Source: Mikania micrantha
Lineage: Eukaryota; Streptophyta; Magnoliopsida; Asterales; Asteraceae
Assembly: GCA_009363875.1 (NCBI GenBank)
Contig: CM018690.1
Coordinates: 37,143,445 to 37,207,444, forward strand
Length of the DNA: 64,000 nucleotides
Direction: 5' to 3'
Below the pieces are notes generated by a model. That model was given only the letters and a program-made list of their open reading frames with translations. It had not been told where the DNA came from and made no database searches. Position numbers and translations under genes: made by a program. Positions 22,800 to 34,112 of this stretch are shown piece after piece. Numbering within the stretch: the first letter of the stretch is position 1; the number at the start of each line of letters is the position of its first letter.

Positions 22800-23762
22800 C
22801 TAAGATGAAATTTGCATACCTATGGAGTCATCGGACTCCGAGTGTTCCCCAGGAGCTGGTAAAGCGAGTAGTTCCTCAGTGACTGCTGGGTCTGCTGGAT
22901 GCATTTTCCTAGAGCAGTCCCTTGCGAAATGTCCATGCATTCCGCACGTGTAGCAGTTGTTGTTGTGTTGAGAGGAAGTAGAGGTGCTCGCTTTTTGTTT
23001 CTGTTCCCTGGTTAAATTTAACCGACACTTTTGAATCCAATGTTCGTATTTTCCACAAAACGTACATGATACACATGAGAGTTCAGCTCGATGATGGTGG
23101 TGACAAACTGAACAAAGGGGATCTTTTCCCGTAGAATGTACAGGACTTGTGGAAGATATCCTCACGGGGCAGTCCCGTGAAATGTGTTCGGATAATCCGC
23201 ACACATAGCAATCCTTTCTGTATCGAGGAAGAGGATATGTAGTGTTTCCGGGATTCTGGTTATGAGTCGGGGGATTATTACAATCACGACTCCAGTGTCC
23301 CTTTTTCCCACAGTTCAGACAATGTTTGCACAGTTTGCCCTTAGCATGGTGTAGACCGCATGTGGTACATAAAGGAAATTTGTCAGCACGAAGCTTATGA
23401 CCCTCTGACTCTGGAGCAACGGCCATCTGACGAAGAGGAATGGCTTCAGTGTAGATTACAAGGTCTCTTGATTCTTCAGGATGACACCTTTTTCGCTTCT
23501 TGCTTGACTCTCCTGTTTCCGATTTCTTCTGCTCTGTAGAAAGTAGTGGGAAGATTTTAGCAAACTCCTCACTATTCCTGATCCGGGCAATGATTCCAGG
23601 GAGAACTGCCATCAACTGTTCAGTGATCAAAGTTGCAAGTGCCTCGACTGCTGGGTCCGTCTCCTGCGAAGGTGGAGGCGGTGATGGTTGTCTTCTTGGT
23701 GACATTCTAATCATAACCAATAGAACATTGGTTAGTGCAATGATCGAATGCAGAAGACACAA
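22800..23762 (-). CDS. Gag-like zinc-knuckle protein without capsid domain
   Basis: A 320-residue frame. The likely gag start is the internal methionine in MSPRRQPSPPPPSQ, about residue 22, as usual for this lineage. The N-terminus (ALATLITEQLMAVLPGI) is followed by a basic KKRKR segment and then four CCHC knuckles: CLNCGKKGHWSRDC, CYVCGLSEHISRDC, CTFCGKYEHWIQKC and CYTCGMHGHFARDC, plus other Cys/His pairs. The capsid domain that normally lies between the N-terminus and the knuckles is absent. Gypsy gag usually has one knuckle, so four is unusual. It would bind nucleic acid but cannot by itself build a particle. It starts about 120 bases after the 5' LTR. Confidence 0.82.
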   Translation of the reverse strand: MCLLHSIIALTNVLLVMIRMSPRRQPSPPPPSQETDPAVEALATLITEQLMAVLPGIIARIRNSEEFAKIFPLLSTEQKKSETGESSKKRKRCHPEESRDLVIYTEAIPLRQMAVAPESEGHKLRADKFPLCTTCGLHHAKGKLCKHCLNCGKKGHWSRDCNNPPTHNQNPGNTTYPLPRYRKDCYVCGLSEHISRDCPVRISSTSPVHSTGKDPLCSVCHHHHRAELSCVSCTFCGKYEHWIQKCRLNLTREQKQKASTSTSSQHNNNCYTCGMHGHFARDCSRKMHPADPAVTEELLALPAPGEHSESDDSIGMQISS

Positions 23763-23863
23763 TGCACATAATTTCCTAATTCCTATGTTCTCTACATGTA
23801 GGGTCCCTAGGTTATAGTCTAGGCCAAACCGTTTAAATAAATGACCTATATTTCTCTATAACC

Positions 23864-23881
23864 ATGGCTCTGATACCAATC
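23864..23881 (-). promoter_or_regulatory. tRNA-Met-type primer-binding site
   Basis: Read on the minus strand, GATTGGTATCAGAGCCATGG lies directly inside the 5' LTR. The TGGTATCAGAGC core is complementary to the 3' end of initiator tRNA-Met, the usual primer of plant LTR elements. It fixes the element's orientation. Confidence 0.88.
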
Positions 23882-26800
23882 TGTCACACCCCGAGCCGGC
23901 GGAATAGGATCGGTTGTCCCGTCGGGCGGAAGGTTCCCGGGGCGCGATATCGTGAGTGATAATCGGATTGATCAGATTGTTTTATGGCACATGATACATA
24001 AATGAGAAATGCTAAATATGATAGAATTACAAAGTTAAATTACATCAGTATAGTTTATAATTTAACAATGTAAATCTACTGTTAACATCATAGGTTTCTA
24101 TCTTGTATCTACACAAGATATACAAACTGATACATGTAATGATGTCTTCAAAATATGCAAGTCCAAAATACTAGGTATTCTATTTGAAGTCCTAGTCCAG
24201 AAGTAATGACTCCCTAATTGACCTGTTCGTCACCTGAGAAGTCATGCAAAAAGATCAAGTCAACACATGGTTGGTGAGTTCATATAGTTTTGAAATTTTG
24301 AAAATGTTTTGAACCCTTCTTTCGGTAAAGACCCAAACCTCATTAACACCACATGTATCATCCAGATCGGTATGCTTATATATAGGGCATACCCCTGGGT
24401 CAAGGCTACAACCCCGCCCAGACGACGTCCCACCACATACTAATCCGCATAGGACATTGTTGTTAATGATAATTAAGCGTTTTTACCTACCATACACTTT
24501 TAAACACCCATGATTCCTCTGTTCTCTGTTCCTGTAATTGCAATCATTTGAAATCTCTCTTGATTTCACATGTTCATCATACAAATATGATTAAAACAGC
24601 AATTGTAGAATTAGTTATAAATGCTTAATTTAAATAAATAAGTAAACATTCAATAAAATCTAAGTCCTAATGATTGGGGCCTATGGTCAACTCGAGTAGA
24701 CTAGTCTGTCAATCAAGGTACTTAGTAGTGAAGGAGAGCTGTAAATCTCATCAAACATGTGACCTATAATCAATCAGTCTAGCTAGGACATCTTTTGATA
24801 TATAGGCTTTCATAGTTCTTTAGACCGTCCATAGTTCTTTAGTTCTTTAGTTCTTTGGCACATGTTATCTTTGAGCATTTCCCAGATTTCCCCTTAAAAT
24901 AGTTCTTTGTACTTAGTTCTTTGAAATAGACCGTAAGTTCTTTGACATCCCACTCTTGGAAATAGTTCTTTGAAAATAGATCGTTAGTTCTTTGAGAATA
25001 GACCGTTAGTTCTTTGACATTACACACCCTTGAAATAGTTCTTTGAAAATAGACCGTTAGTTCTTTGACATCACACACCCTTGAAATAGTTCTTTGAAAA
25101 TAGACCGTTAGTTCTTTGACATCACACACCCTTGAAATAGTTCTTTGAAAATAGATCGTTAGTTCTTTGAAATAGACCTTTGAAAATAGTTCTTTGTTGA
25201 GATCTTTAGTTCTTTGAAAATAGTTCTTCGAAAATAGTTCTTTAATTGAAACAGTTTACCTAAACAGGAGTCTAGGATAACAGTTATACAAGTAAAACAT
25301 ATAAAAGCATTCAAGTAAACAATTTACATAAAACAGTTTACGCATGCTTCTCAGCCCCGCGTTTTAAAACAAAATGTTAGAAAAGGGGCAATGAACTCAC
25401 CTGTGTTGCTTTGTAATGAATTACCACAAAATGCGCGCTCGTTGTTGTATGTAGTTGTAATATTCACGATCCTGTATTGATTTCACGTCGTTTGCATCTT
25501 GTTAGTACAAGTTTATAAAGTTTGATGTGCCTATGTGTGGGTTTTAGTCCTAAGGTCGACTAACACACGTAAGACTTAGTCATGATCACCGTTCGGTCCT
25601 TTACATAAGTTTTAAGTTAATAACATTGTAAGTTATTACTTTGTAACTTTGAAATTGACTCATTCTTGCACTTGTACACTTTGATCTTATGAAATGTGTT
25701 AACCCATATGGTTTGAAATGAAGTGTGGACCGAACTATGTGACCAAGTCAAGTATTGGGCCTCTAAGTAACTAGTTGGGCCCTAGGCCCAAACCTATGGG
25801 CCTCGGACTGTTCTTGAACAACTGAAAGTGTTAGGTCATGATAGGACATGTGGATCAATGATAGGTGTTGTAGAAAGACAAAGGCCCGGTCAATGTTGCA
25901 AGGCCTAGTGACTAGGTGGTCTGGTGGCCTTGATTGGGCCCCGAGGGCCTTGTTGGGCTAGGGGTAGGCTCAGCCAAGAATTGTTGGGCCTGAGGTCCAA
26001 ATGAGCTGTAGGATGCATGTTTGGACCAGAATGAGGTTGTTGGCCAAGTGAATTACAAGGTGGCCTCAAAGTTAGGACATGGCCTTAAGAGTGGCCTTGT
26101 ATCAAGCTCTGTGTGGGCCTCGGGCTGATTTTGCTGGGCCCAATGAGTTTTGTCTCAGGCCTTCACTAAGATAGTTCATAGGCCAAGTTGGGCCTTGCTT
26201 ACAATGGGCTGAACAACTATGGGCCTAAGAATTTGGGCTATTGGCCGGTTGAGGCACAATTTGGGCCTAATGATCCCATGGTTCAACTAAGTAACTATTG
26301 GGCCTATACATGGGCCAGACTGTTAGACTAAGTGAATTGGGAGGTGATTGGGCCTTAAGATCTTATTGGGCCTTGATTACTATATGGGCCCAAATGGGTG
26401 GCAAAGGCCTAGTTTACTTGGCCTTTGGGCCCATGTACAGGTTACTTGGGCCATGATGGGTCAAAGGCTATATTTTACCTTAAATTGAGTCTGGGCCTAC
26501 TGGGCTAAGCTGGGCCTGGTCATTCCCTGTTGGGCCAAGGAAGTTCTTGGCTTAGGCCACCTTGGCCTTATGGTGGCCAAGGGCTGTTGCTGTGGTCCTT
26601 ATGGCCGAATGAGTAGTGCTGGTTGCTTGGGCGAATGAGGTTCACCGAATGAAGGGGAGGCCCGAATGGAAACTGGTTTGGCCGCATGTGGCCTGAGGTT
26701 GGCCGCATGGGAGGCCATTCGGCTAAGGGATGGCCGAAGGTGGCCTGGGGTTGGCCGAATGTGATAACACTCGAATGGGGGTAGGGCCTGGCGAAGGAAT

Positions 26801-28196
26801 ACTCCGAATGATTGGTGGCCGCATGAGGCCATTCGACTAGTGAGTGGCCGCGAATGAGGCCATGCGGTTGGCCATTCGGCTAAGTCACTCGGCTGGCCAT
26901 GCGGCTGGTCAAGGGCCTTTCGGCCGAATAGGAGCAGAAAGAAGGGCTTCGAATGAGGCCTTGGGGCCATTCGGCCGAATGAAGCTCCAAATGGTTGAGG
27001 GCCCGAATAGGAAATGGCGAATGGGGCTTGGCGAAGGGGTGGCCAGTCGGCCTTGGCCATTCGACCTTGGCCATTCGGCCTGGCCCTCATTCGGCCAGCT
27101 GAGGGTTGGTTCGGCCGAGACTAGGCCAAGAAATGGCATCTTCCATTTCAAGGGTTTTTCAAGTGTTTTGAGGTTTGAGGGTTCTAAGGTTAGTCCTTGT
27201 GGTCATGTGGCTCGAGTTTGAAGGCCTTTGGCCGGCTAGAAAGATGGGGTGACCAAGAGGTTAGAAAACCCTAATTTTCGCAACTTTGAACACGATTTTT
27301 ACCTCGATTCAGTGGGTTTCAGGGCAGATCCTTTGTACTTTCGTGTAGAGGGTGATGAGAGCTTCAAATAGGTTCAAAGATGGGGTGATTTGGTGAAGAA
27401 ATGAAGAAGTTATGAAGGTTTGAAGTTTGAAATGGGTGAGGTTTTATCAAAAATGGGATTTTGAGATTTGGGGGAAGAAGATGAAGTGAAAAGTGAGAAT
27501 TTTGACTCACTTGTGGTATTTATACTACGAGTGAGTTCGGGTTCGTTTTCGTTGCTCGGTTCGCGTTTTCGTTACGTTTCCGGAACGTAACGCGCGTATT
27601 TATGGACTTAAATTAAACAGTTTTAATTAATCAATTTTGATGAGTTTCAAAATTGTAAAATATTATTTATTTAGTTTTAATAATTTAAAGTCGTTCGTGT
27701 CGTGCTTTCGTTTTCGTTTCGTCAGAACGCGTCGCCATCGCGCGTATTCGTTTGAATCGTCATTCAAACGAACACGACAATGGTTTTGCTTTCAGACTCT
27801 TGTTTTCTACTTTTCAGTTATTATTTCAGAACGTTAAACTATTAGAATCATTCGTACAGATCGTCACCTATACGAATAATTCGTCGGTTTAACTTTCTAG
27901 AACAATAACTATTAGAATTTTGTTTCATTTCACCTCACATACGTTTATACATAATAAAATCCTAACAATTAATCATATGATGGTTCTGTATTGCCAGATG
28001 GTTATCTGACTCTAGAACCATTGTTCTGAGCTTGTTTCTCTGAAATAACTATGACTTTACTGTTTTGATAACATGAAATGATACTGATCTTAACATGAAT
28101 ATGAAATACACTGAATTATATAAAGTTCGTACCTGATTACTGTTCACGTACTGTTACGATCACTGTTCCGGTGACGGTTCCGGCACTGATGTTACA
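23882..28196 (-). repeat. 5' LTR (right) of the young Gypsy element
   Basis: Same length and layout as 16058-20372. For the minus-strand transcript this is the promoter copy; TATAAATA lies on the minus strand at 27517-27524. The minisatellite is at about 24825-25245 and the TGGGCC-rich stretch at about 25755-26545. Confidence 0.92.
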
Positions 28197-28610
28197 CTAT
28201 CCAAGAAAACGCTTCAAAAATATCGAAAACGCTTCAAAAAATCGTTTTCCTCACATAAACACTATTCACTCATATATACATACATTACATGTATCTATCC
28301 AAACTATCCAAGAAAACGCTTCAAAAATATCGAAAACGCTTCAAAAAATAGTTTCATATATACATACATTACATGTATCTATCCAAACTATCCGCTTCAA
28401 AAATATCGAAAACGCTTCAAAAAATCATTTAAAACGCTTCAAAAAATCGTTTAACGCTTCAAAAAATAGTTTAAAACGCTTCAAAAATGGAAACGCTTCA
28501 AAAAATCGTTTAAAACGCTTCATTAAAAATGGAAACGCTTCAAAAAACCGTTTAAAACGCTTCGTTTAAAAATGGCTTTAAAAAATAGTTTAAAAATGGA
28601 AACGCTTATT
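28197..28610 (+). repeat. AAAACGCTTCAAAAA minisatellite right of the Gypsy element
   Basis: About fifteen copies of AAAACGCTTCAAAAA with short variable links (ATATCG, ATCGTTT, TGG) plus one full and one partial copy of the CATAAACACTATTC...AACTATCC segment that also stands at 15990. The 132-residue frame across it is only a read-through of the repeat. Confidence 0.85.
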
Positions 28611-28815
28611 TTAACGCGTCATTAGGTTATCTGATAAATGTCATAATTATATTAATTTGATCGCAATGGCCTTATGAACGTTTATATAAATTTCTAACCC
28701 AAACGATCACAGAAATTTTGTGCGTTGTTTACATGCCTATAACGCATCCGTACATTATCGAATATTTGTATCGTTTACATCATTTTGATCGTAATTAGTT
28801 CACAACGATTTAGAT
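28605..28815 (-). repeat. LTR-like fragment related to 62888-63180
   Basis: The reverse complement carries ACAAAATTTCTGTGATCGTTTGGGTTAGAAATTTATATAAACGTTC-type sequence in the same order as 63050-63150 (for example AATTTCTGTGACCGTTTGGG). It is probably a piece of the same LTR family in opposite orientation. Confidence 0.6.
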
Positions 28816-30124
28816 TTAATAATTTTATAAACCATGAGTATTATATATACTACATATATATACGATTTACATATAATAATTTTATAATATTTGTATCATT
28901 TATAAATTATACATTTACGCAGGGCCTTTTTTTTAAGTCTTCTGTAATCACATTCTTTACTATTAAATAAGTTCTTAATCTTCAACCCTTAGTTTCAAAG
29001 CTTACGTTATAGATGTTGTATAGGGTATTTTCGTGCATTTTATTGTACACGATTTTAACCTCATGTTCTGTTGGTTTTTTTTTAAGTTAGTATATCAGAC
29101 CCCGCCGCAACGCGCGGGTCCTGTATACTAGTTAATAAAAATTATTAGAATGAAAGAATCATAATGTTTTTTTTTTTTAACTTTTTTACATTACACCACA
29201 TTGATTCATTTTATTTCTTTTTATAATAATGCATACCAAACACTGTTGACTATAATTAATAAGGGGATATAGTTGATGAGATAATGAATTGGGGAAAAAA
29301 CAGATCTTTATCATTTTGTTGTCTTCTTTATTACCTTACATTAATAATAAATTAAATAACTACTTTGTGTTGTTTGATATGTAGAAAAAGACGAATGAAT
29401 TAATACAACTCATGTATTGGTCAAGGGTCATGGGTCAGGTGTAAATAGGGCATGAGTTGTGTAAAGATTCAGGTTCAGTAATGATTTTGGTAATGAATGA
29501 AGTAATTATTCGGGTTATTTGTTAGATCATTATTCAAGTCATCGTTTAGGCCATGGTTTTGGTTATTGGTATGATCGAGTCATAAATAGGATCAAAATAT
29601 TTTTGAAGAAAAAACAAGACTAAATTAAAGTAATTCATTTTCTTTACTGAAGAAATAAAAAAAGGAACAAAATACGCCACCATAAAAGAAAATGAAAATT
29701 ATTAAAAGTAAATTAATCAATTTTTTTATGTAAATATTATTTTTTATTTATATATAATTACAAAAACATGTTTTTTATTTTAGCATAATAATTATTATAT
29801 TTCAATCTTCTATTCATGCACAATATCTATAAGAAAAACAATACTATTTCTTATGAAATGATCTATTTCATTCGTATCATAAAATCAAAATAAAAAAATA
29901 CAGTTTATATAAAATTTAATTAACATCAACAACATGGTAACAAAAGATTGTTTCTTAATAATTATTAATATGGTAATTAACTTCTTCAATAAATTATTAT
30001 TTTTTAATCCAAATCACCAACATTATTTAAAAAAAAAAAGGAATTTTATAAACATGATAATGGATAAAATACATATGATTAGAAAAATAGTGTGATTTAA
30101 TAAGTTTAGTTTAATTTATGAAAT
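28816..30124. other. AT-rich spacer with a Helitron-like end
   Basis: No gene is seen. Apart from the Helitron-like terminus at 29098-29131, the region is long A/T runs and GGGTCATGGGTCAGG-type motifs near 29420-29590. Confidence 0.5.
29098..29131 (+). mobile_element. Helitron-like 3' terminus
   Basis: CCCGCCGCAACGCGCGGG forms a short hairpin followed after about ten bases by CTAG and then T, the layout of a plant Helitron 3' end (hairpin, then CTRR before T). The 5' end could not be placed, so element length is unknown. Confidence 0.5.
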
Positions 30125-30365
30125 ATCAATGATGACTTATCCTAGTGGTAAGATAGATGTATGAGGGAAGTGATAGAAGACTCTGGTCCTGGGTTCGATT
30201 TTTGATCTCATTCGGTTTTACCGGACTCGAGTTTTCCCCGGGAATTGGTAGCTGGTGGGCTAAGGGCTCCGTCCGTCTGGACTAGTGGCCAGCTCGGACT
30301 TCTTTTAGCTATTAGGGCCGCGTATGGAGTATCCGGCAATTGATTAGATTGTTGTTGAAAAAAAA
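30125..30365 (+). mobile_element. tRNA-derived SINE (family 3)
   Basis: A 241-bp insertion with A-box-like TATCCTAGTGGTAAG, B box TGGGTTCGATTT and a tail TTGTTGTTGAAAAAAAA. It is flanked by a perfect 17-bp duplication, AGTTTAATTTATGAAAT (30108-30124, 30366-30382). It lies about 300 bases upstream of the PIRL start codon. The body differs from families 1 and 2. Confidence 0.92.
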
Positions 30366-30662
30366 AGTTTAATTTATGAAATGAGATTCTCTATTTTTAG
30401 CGTTAATGAACGAACGAATGAATGATATTCATATTTTTTGAAAGATGAGCAGAAATGGCGGGAGCAAAAACTGTGTTCAAATTGACGCAACAATGGCCAT
30501 TATTTCGTTGTCATTGTCCTTCAATTGTTTGCTGCCTTCTTCTTTCGTTCTCCCGTTCGGATGAGACATGCGTGACGCTCTGATCAACTAATCAACAACA
30601 AACAAAGCGTTACGTTCATTGATCTCTCTGAATCATCATCATCATCACCTTCAATTACAGCC

Positions 30663-32569
30663 ATGGATCCGAATTCGAGCCCTAGGAAGATGCGAATCCT
30701 TTCATATGTCATCACCAAAATCCCCAGCTTCAAACGCCGGCAATTGCAGGAACTTGAGAACGCCAGACTGTCTCGACCGAATTCATTGCCGGAAACTTAC
30801 ACCGAACTATCTGAGCGTGAATCCTACACCGAGCTAGCCGAACGTGTGTCTCATTTAACCGATGATGATATTCTCGCCAACATCCGTGCCGTCGTTGTAG
30901 AGGTCTCTCAGATCCGATCCGTTATCAAAACTCTCGGCGACCGTCCGGATCCGGAAACCGTCGATCTAGCTAGATCTCGGTACGCCGAGGCCGAATCACC
31001 GTTTGGTGATCAGTTTGACGAGAGCATGTTTTCCGAAGAAGATTTGGAGGAGATGAAGAGGAGGAGAGATGCGAGAAGGGAGATGCAGATGTACAGGGCT
31101 TTGATCTCGTTGGATGAGATGCACGAAACATACAGCAATCTGCTGGTTATGGCGGAGAGGAGGCTCCAGAAGCTTTACAATACGGCAAAGTCTGCCGGAA
31201 AGTTATCGGCGCTTGATAAGAAGGCGTCTTCTGTGCTTCCGACGATTGCCGAGGAGGTGAAGGAAGAAATGGCTGACATTCTTCAAGATGCATTGATGAA
31301 CGGTGTTGCACGGATCGATTTATCTGACCGCCGGTTGCCGTTTGTTCCTGAAGCTTTCGGAAAGCTTCATACCTTGGTTTCTTTGGACCTCTCCGCCAAT
31401 AAACTTACGGTTAGCATATAGGCATTATCATCTTCTTCATATGTTTATTTATTTGATTTTTTTTTGTCTATCGCCTCTGCTTAATTGCAATCGTTATTGT
31501 AGGCTCTACCAGAATCAATTGCTGGACTGAACAGTCTCGAGGAGCTTAATATTTCTGCTAATTTCTTTGAATCGCTACCAAATGCCATCGGCTCGTTGCA
31601 ACAATTGCAGATTCTTAATGTTTCTAGGAACAAACTCACTTCCTTGCCCGATGGCATTTGTAAATGCAGGTAATCTAATCATTAATTATCACCTACCTTA
31701 TTTATTAATAATATATGCTTGATTTTGCTCACAAGGAACAAATTTTTCTCATTTCCTTCATAATCATGATCGTGATTGAAGTCAAATGAAATTAAGCACA
31801 AATTTATGATAATTAACGAGTGTGATTAAAATTCTGGAAAAATTACAATCAGCATATAATTTAAAGTTTGAATTATTAATATATGATTTCTTAATTATTC
31901 TTGTGTATATCCCATTAATCATTTATCATGAATAACACCATAATTGAATTTATATTTTGGTTGATCAGATCATTAGAAGAATTGGATGCTGGTTTCAATC
32001 AGATTAAATACCTTCCTGCCAACATTGGGTATGGACTGGTGAATCTTAAGAAGCTTTCAATGCCATTAAACAAGTTGCGCTCCCTTCCTACCTCCATTGG
32101 CGAAATGACATCTCTTCAAATCCTTGATGTACACTTTAACTCGCTTAGAGGCCTGCCGCCCTCAATCGGAATGCTAAAAAAACTTGAGATTCTAAACGTT
32201 GGTAGTAACTTTAGCGACTTGACAAGCCTCCCTGAAACGATCGGGTGTTTAACTAGCCTCAGGGAACTTGATATCTGTAACAATCAGATTCAACAGCTGC
32301 CCATCACATTTGGGCGGCTAGTGAACCTGACCATAATGGTGGTGGACCAAAATCCGTTGACAGTTCCACCACCAGAAGTGGTGGCAGAAGGTGTTGAAGC
32401 AGTGAAGGTGTATATGAGCAAGAGGTTGTATGATTTGATTGTAGAAGAAGAGAAAAGGGTGATGTTGGAACGGGAAGAACAGGCACAAGCTAGTTGGTTT
32501 ACGTCTTTGTTTTTCGGGCCAGTTTCTGGCCCGGATGTGACGTATCCTTACCTAACTTATCGACTTTGA
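30663..32569 (+). CDS. PIRL: Plant intracellular Ras-group-related LRR protein (PIRL)
   Basis: Three exons, 30663-31409, 31503-31669 and 31969-32569, join with GT-AG introns into 505 codons (504 residues). The start ATG is in a good context (AGCCATGG). The N-terminal half is a charged, helix-rich region typical of PIRLs (LTDDDILANIRAVVVEVSQI, SEEDLEEMKRRRDARREMQM). From about residue 217 there are about ten leucine-rich repeats of the Ras-binding SHOC2-like type (LVSLDLSANKLTALPESI, LQILNVSRNKLTSLPDGI and others), then a charged tail with MSKRLYDLIVEEEKR. PIRLs are cytoplasmic proteins thought to act as signalling scaffolds; several Arabidopsis members act in pollen and gametophyte development. 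The length and N-terminus suggest the PIRL1/9 or PIRL3 group; the exact member is not certain. The frame is intact. Confidence 0.95.
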
Positions 32570-32783
32570 TCATGTTATGAACATCCAACGACGGTAGTTT
32601 GAATTGGGTATTCTATCAAACATTCGACCTTTGTTATTAATCGATTATCATAATTAAATGAATGTTTCCAAGCCAAAAGTAACGTGAAAACATGTATGTA
32701 AAGTTCTACATGCAGGATACATATGGTGGTATATGTAACATCCTAAATTTTATACCATGTATTTAAGGTTGATGATTTAATGA

Positions 32784-32789
32784 AATAAA
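32784..32789 (+). terminator. Possible PIRL poly(A) signal
   Basis: AATAAA about 215 bases after the stop codon, in a T-rich context. Plant poly(A) signals are loose, so this is a weak call. Confidence 0.35.
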
Positions 32790-33299
32790 ATGGGCTCGTT
32801 TGTATTCCGTTGGGTTTGATTGACTGTTTCCATATTTCCTTTTGTTTTGTAAGAATAACACTATAAAGTATAAACTTATGTGTTCTTCGTTGTCATTGCT
32901 GCTATAAACTGCCGCAAACCATCAACAATGAAAACAATAAAGATCTGAATGGATCTTGACGAAGTTATACAAGTTACCATAATAAAGGTAGGTTAATAAA
33001 AGATCTCTATCATATATATACACACACACAGAGATCATGAAGACTGAAACAACTCTAGTTGGAAGGACACTTTCTTCAGAATGTGGTGCCAATGAAGGTA
33101 TATATAGTATTGCCGTATTGGTAAACATTTTTTTTTCCAGCATACAAAATATATATGTGTAACAATTCATTTCAATTTGGTACATTATGTGAGCAATGGA
33201 TTGTATGTTTTCATATATTGTTTTTCCTAAACAATATCTAAGAAGGCAAAATCCTAATGACATCCATCAGTTAATTACTAAAGCACATTAAACAAAAAA
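32790..33299. other. Downstream flank of PIRL, no gene seen
   Basis: AT-rich with a short CACACA run (about 33020). The frames on the minus strand have no recognisable domain. Confidence 0.55.
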
Positions 33300-34023
33300 G
33301 GGAAAATTACGAAAATAGCCACTTTGACAAAAAATTTAACCAAAATGACCATTTGACTTTTCTATCACCAAAATGTCCATGCCTTTACAGGCGCCGGCGC
33401 CCGTATACTTACGGGCGGCCGCCTATATGGGATCCAATGGGATTTCGCCATGTGTCCTACACGGGCGTCCACGCCTCTTAAATCTGACAAACGCCCTTTA
33501 AAAAAGTAAGTTGTCACGGGCGTCGGGCCCACACTGACACCTTTGTCACGGGCGTCCGCCCCTAAAAAAATAAAAAAAATAAAAAAATAAAAAAGTCGTT
33601 TAAAAAAAATTAAAAAAAATAGAAAAAAAAATAAAAAAATAAAAAAGTACAGTCGGACGCCTGTAAAGTACGGGCGGACGCCTGTAAAGTACGGGCGGAC
33701 GCCTGTAAAGTACGGACGCCTGTAAAGTACGGGCGGACGCCTGTAAAGTACGGTCGGACGCCTGTAAAGTACGGGCGGACGCCTGTGACACGTTTTCCGA
33801 AAAAAAGTCTTGGACGCCCGTAACTAGGTTCGGGCGCCTGTGTGGTCGGTCCGGGCGCCCGTTAAGGACACGTGGCGAAATCTCATTGGATCCCATATAG
33901 GCGGCCGCCCGTAAGTATACGGGCGCCGGCGCCTGTAAAGGCATGGACATTTTGGTGATGAAAAAGTCAAATGGTCATTTTGGTTAAATTTTTGGTCAAA
34001 GTGGGTATTTTGGTGATTTTCCC
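33300..34023. mobile_element. Mutator-like MITE with long TIRs and GC-rich core
   Basis: A 724-bp palindromic element. The left arm (33300 to about 33450) and right arm (about 33870-34023) are long inverted repeats, e.g. TGTCCATGCCTTTACAGGCG at 33375 against CGCCTGTAAAGGCATGGACA. A 9-bp duplication, AACAAAAAA, flanks it (33291-33299, 34024-34032), the hallmark of Mutator-type transposition. The core holds a 21-bp tandem repeat (GTAAAGTACGGGCGGACGCCT, about seven copies at 33645-33790) and is much richer in GC than the surroundings. The minus-strand frame across the array is a repeat artefact. Confidence 0.88.
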
Positions 34024-34112
34024 AACAAAAAATGATTGCTATATACTAGGAGTCATTGATTGCAAGTGCTTAGAAAAATTCTCTAACTACAAAATAATGT
34101 TTTACATTTGTG

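Larger units (their letters stand above)
16058..28196 (-). mobile_element. Young Ty3/Gypsy element with 4.3-kb LTRs, polymerase lost
   Basis: Both LTRs are 4315 bp at a constant offset of 7824 bases; all long frames inside them are the same, and I noticed only one base difference (18135 C, 25959 T). They begin TGTCACACCCCG and end GATGTTACA. A perfect 5-bp duplication, CTATC, flanks the element (16053-16057, 28197-28201). On the minus strand a tRNA-Met-type primer site (TGGTATCAGAGCC) follows the 5' LTR at 23882, and a purine tract (AAGGGGAGAC) precedes the other LTR. The interior is only 3.5 kb: a gag-like ORF and an integrase with chromodomain. Capsid, protease and RT/RNase H are missing. 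The integrase type fits a chromovirus such as the Tekay/Del branch. Confidence 0.93.

Noticed and set aside
28171..28569. 132-residue ORF with repeated ENASKN words
   Set aside because: It starts in the LTR end and runs through the AAAACGCTTCAAAAA minisatellite.
33600..33950. 116-residue minus-strand ORF with SARTLQASDRTLQ repeats
   Set aside because: Product of the 21-bp array in the Mutator MITE; no start context or domain.
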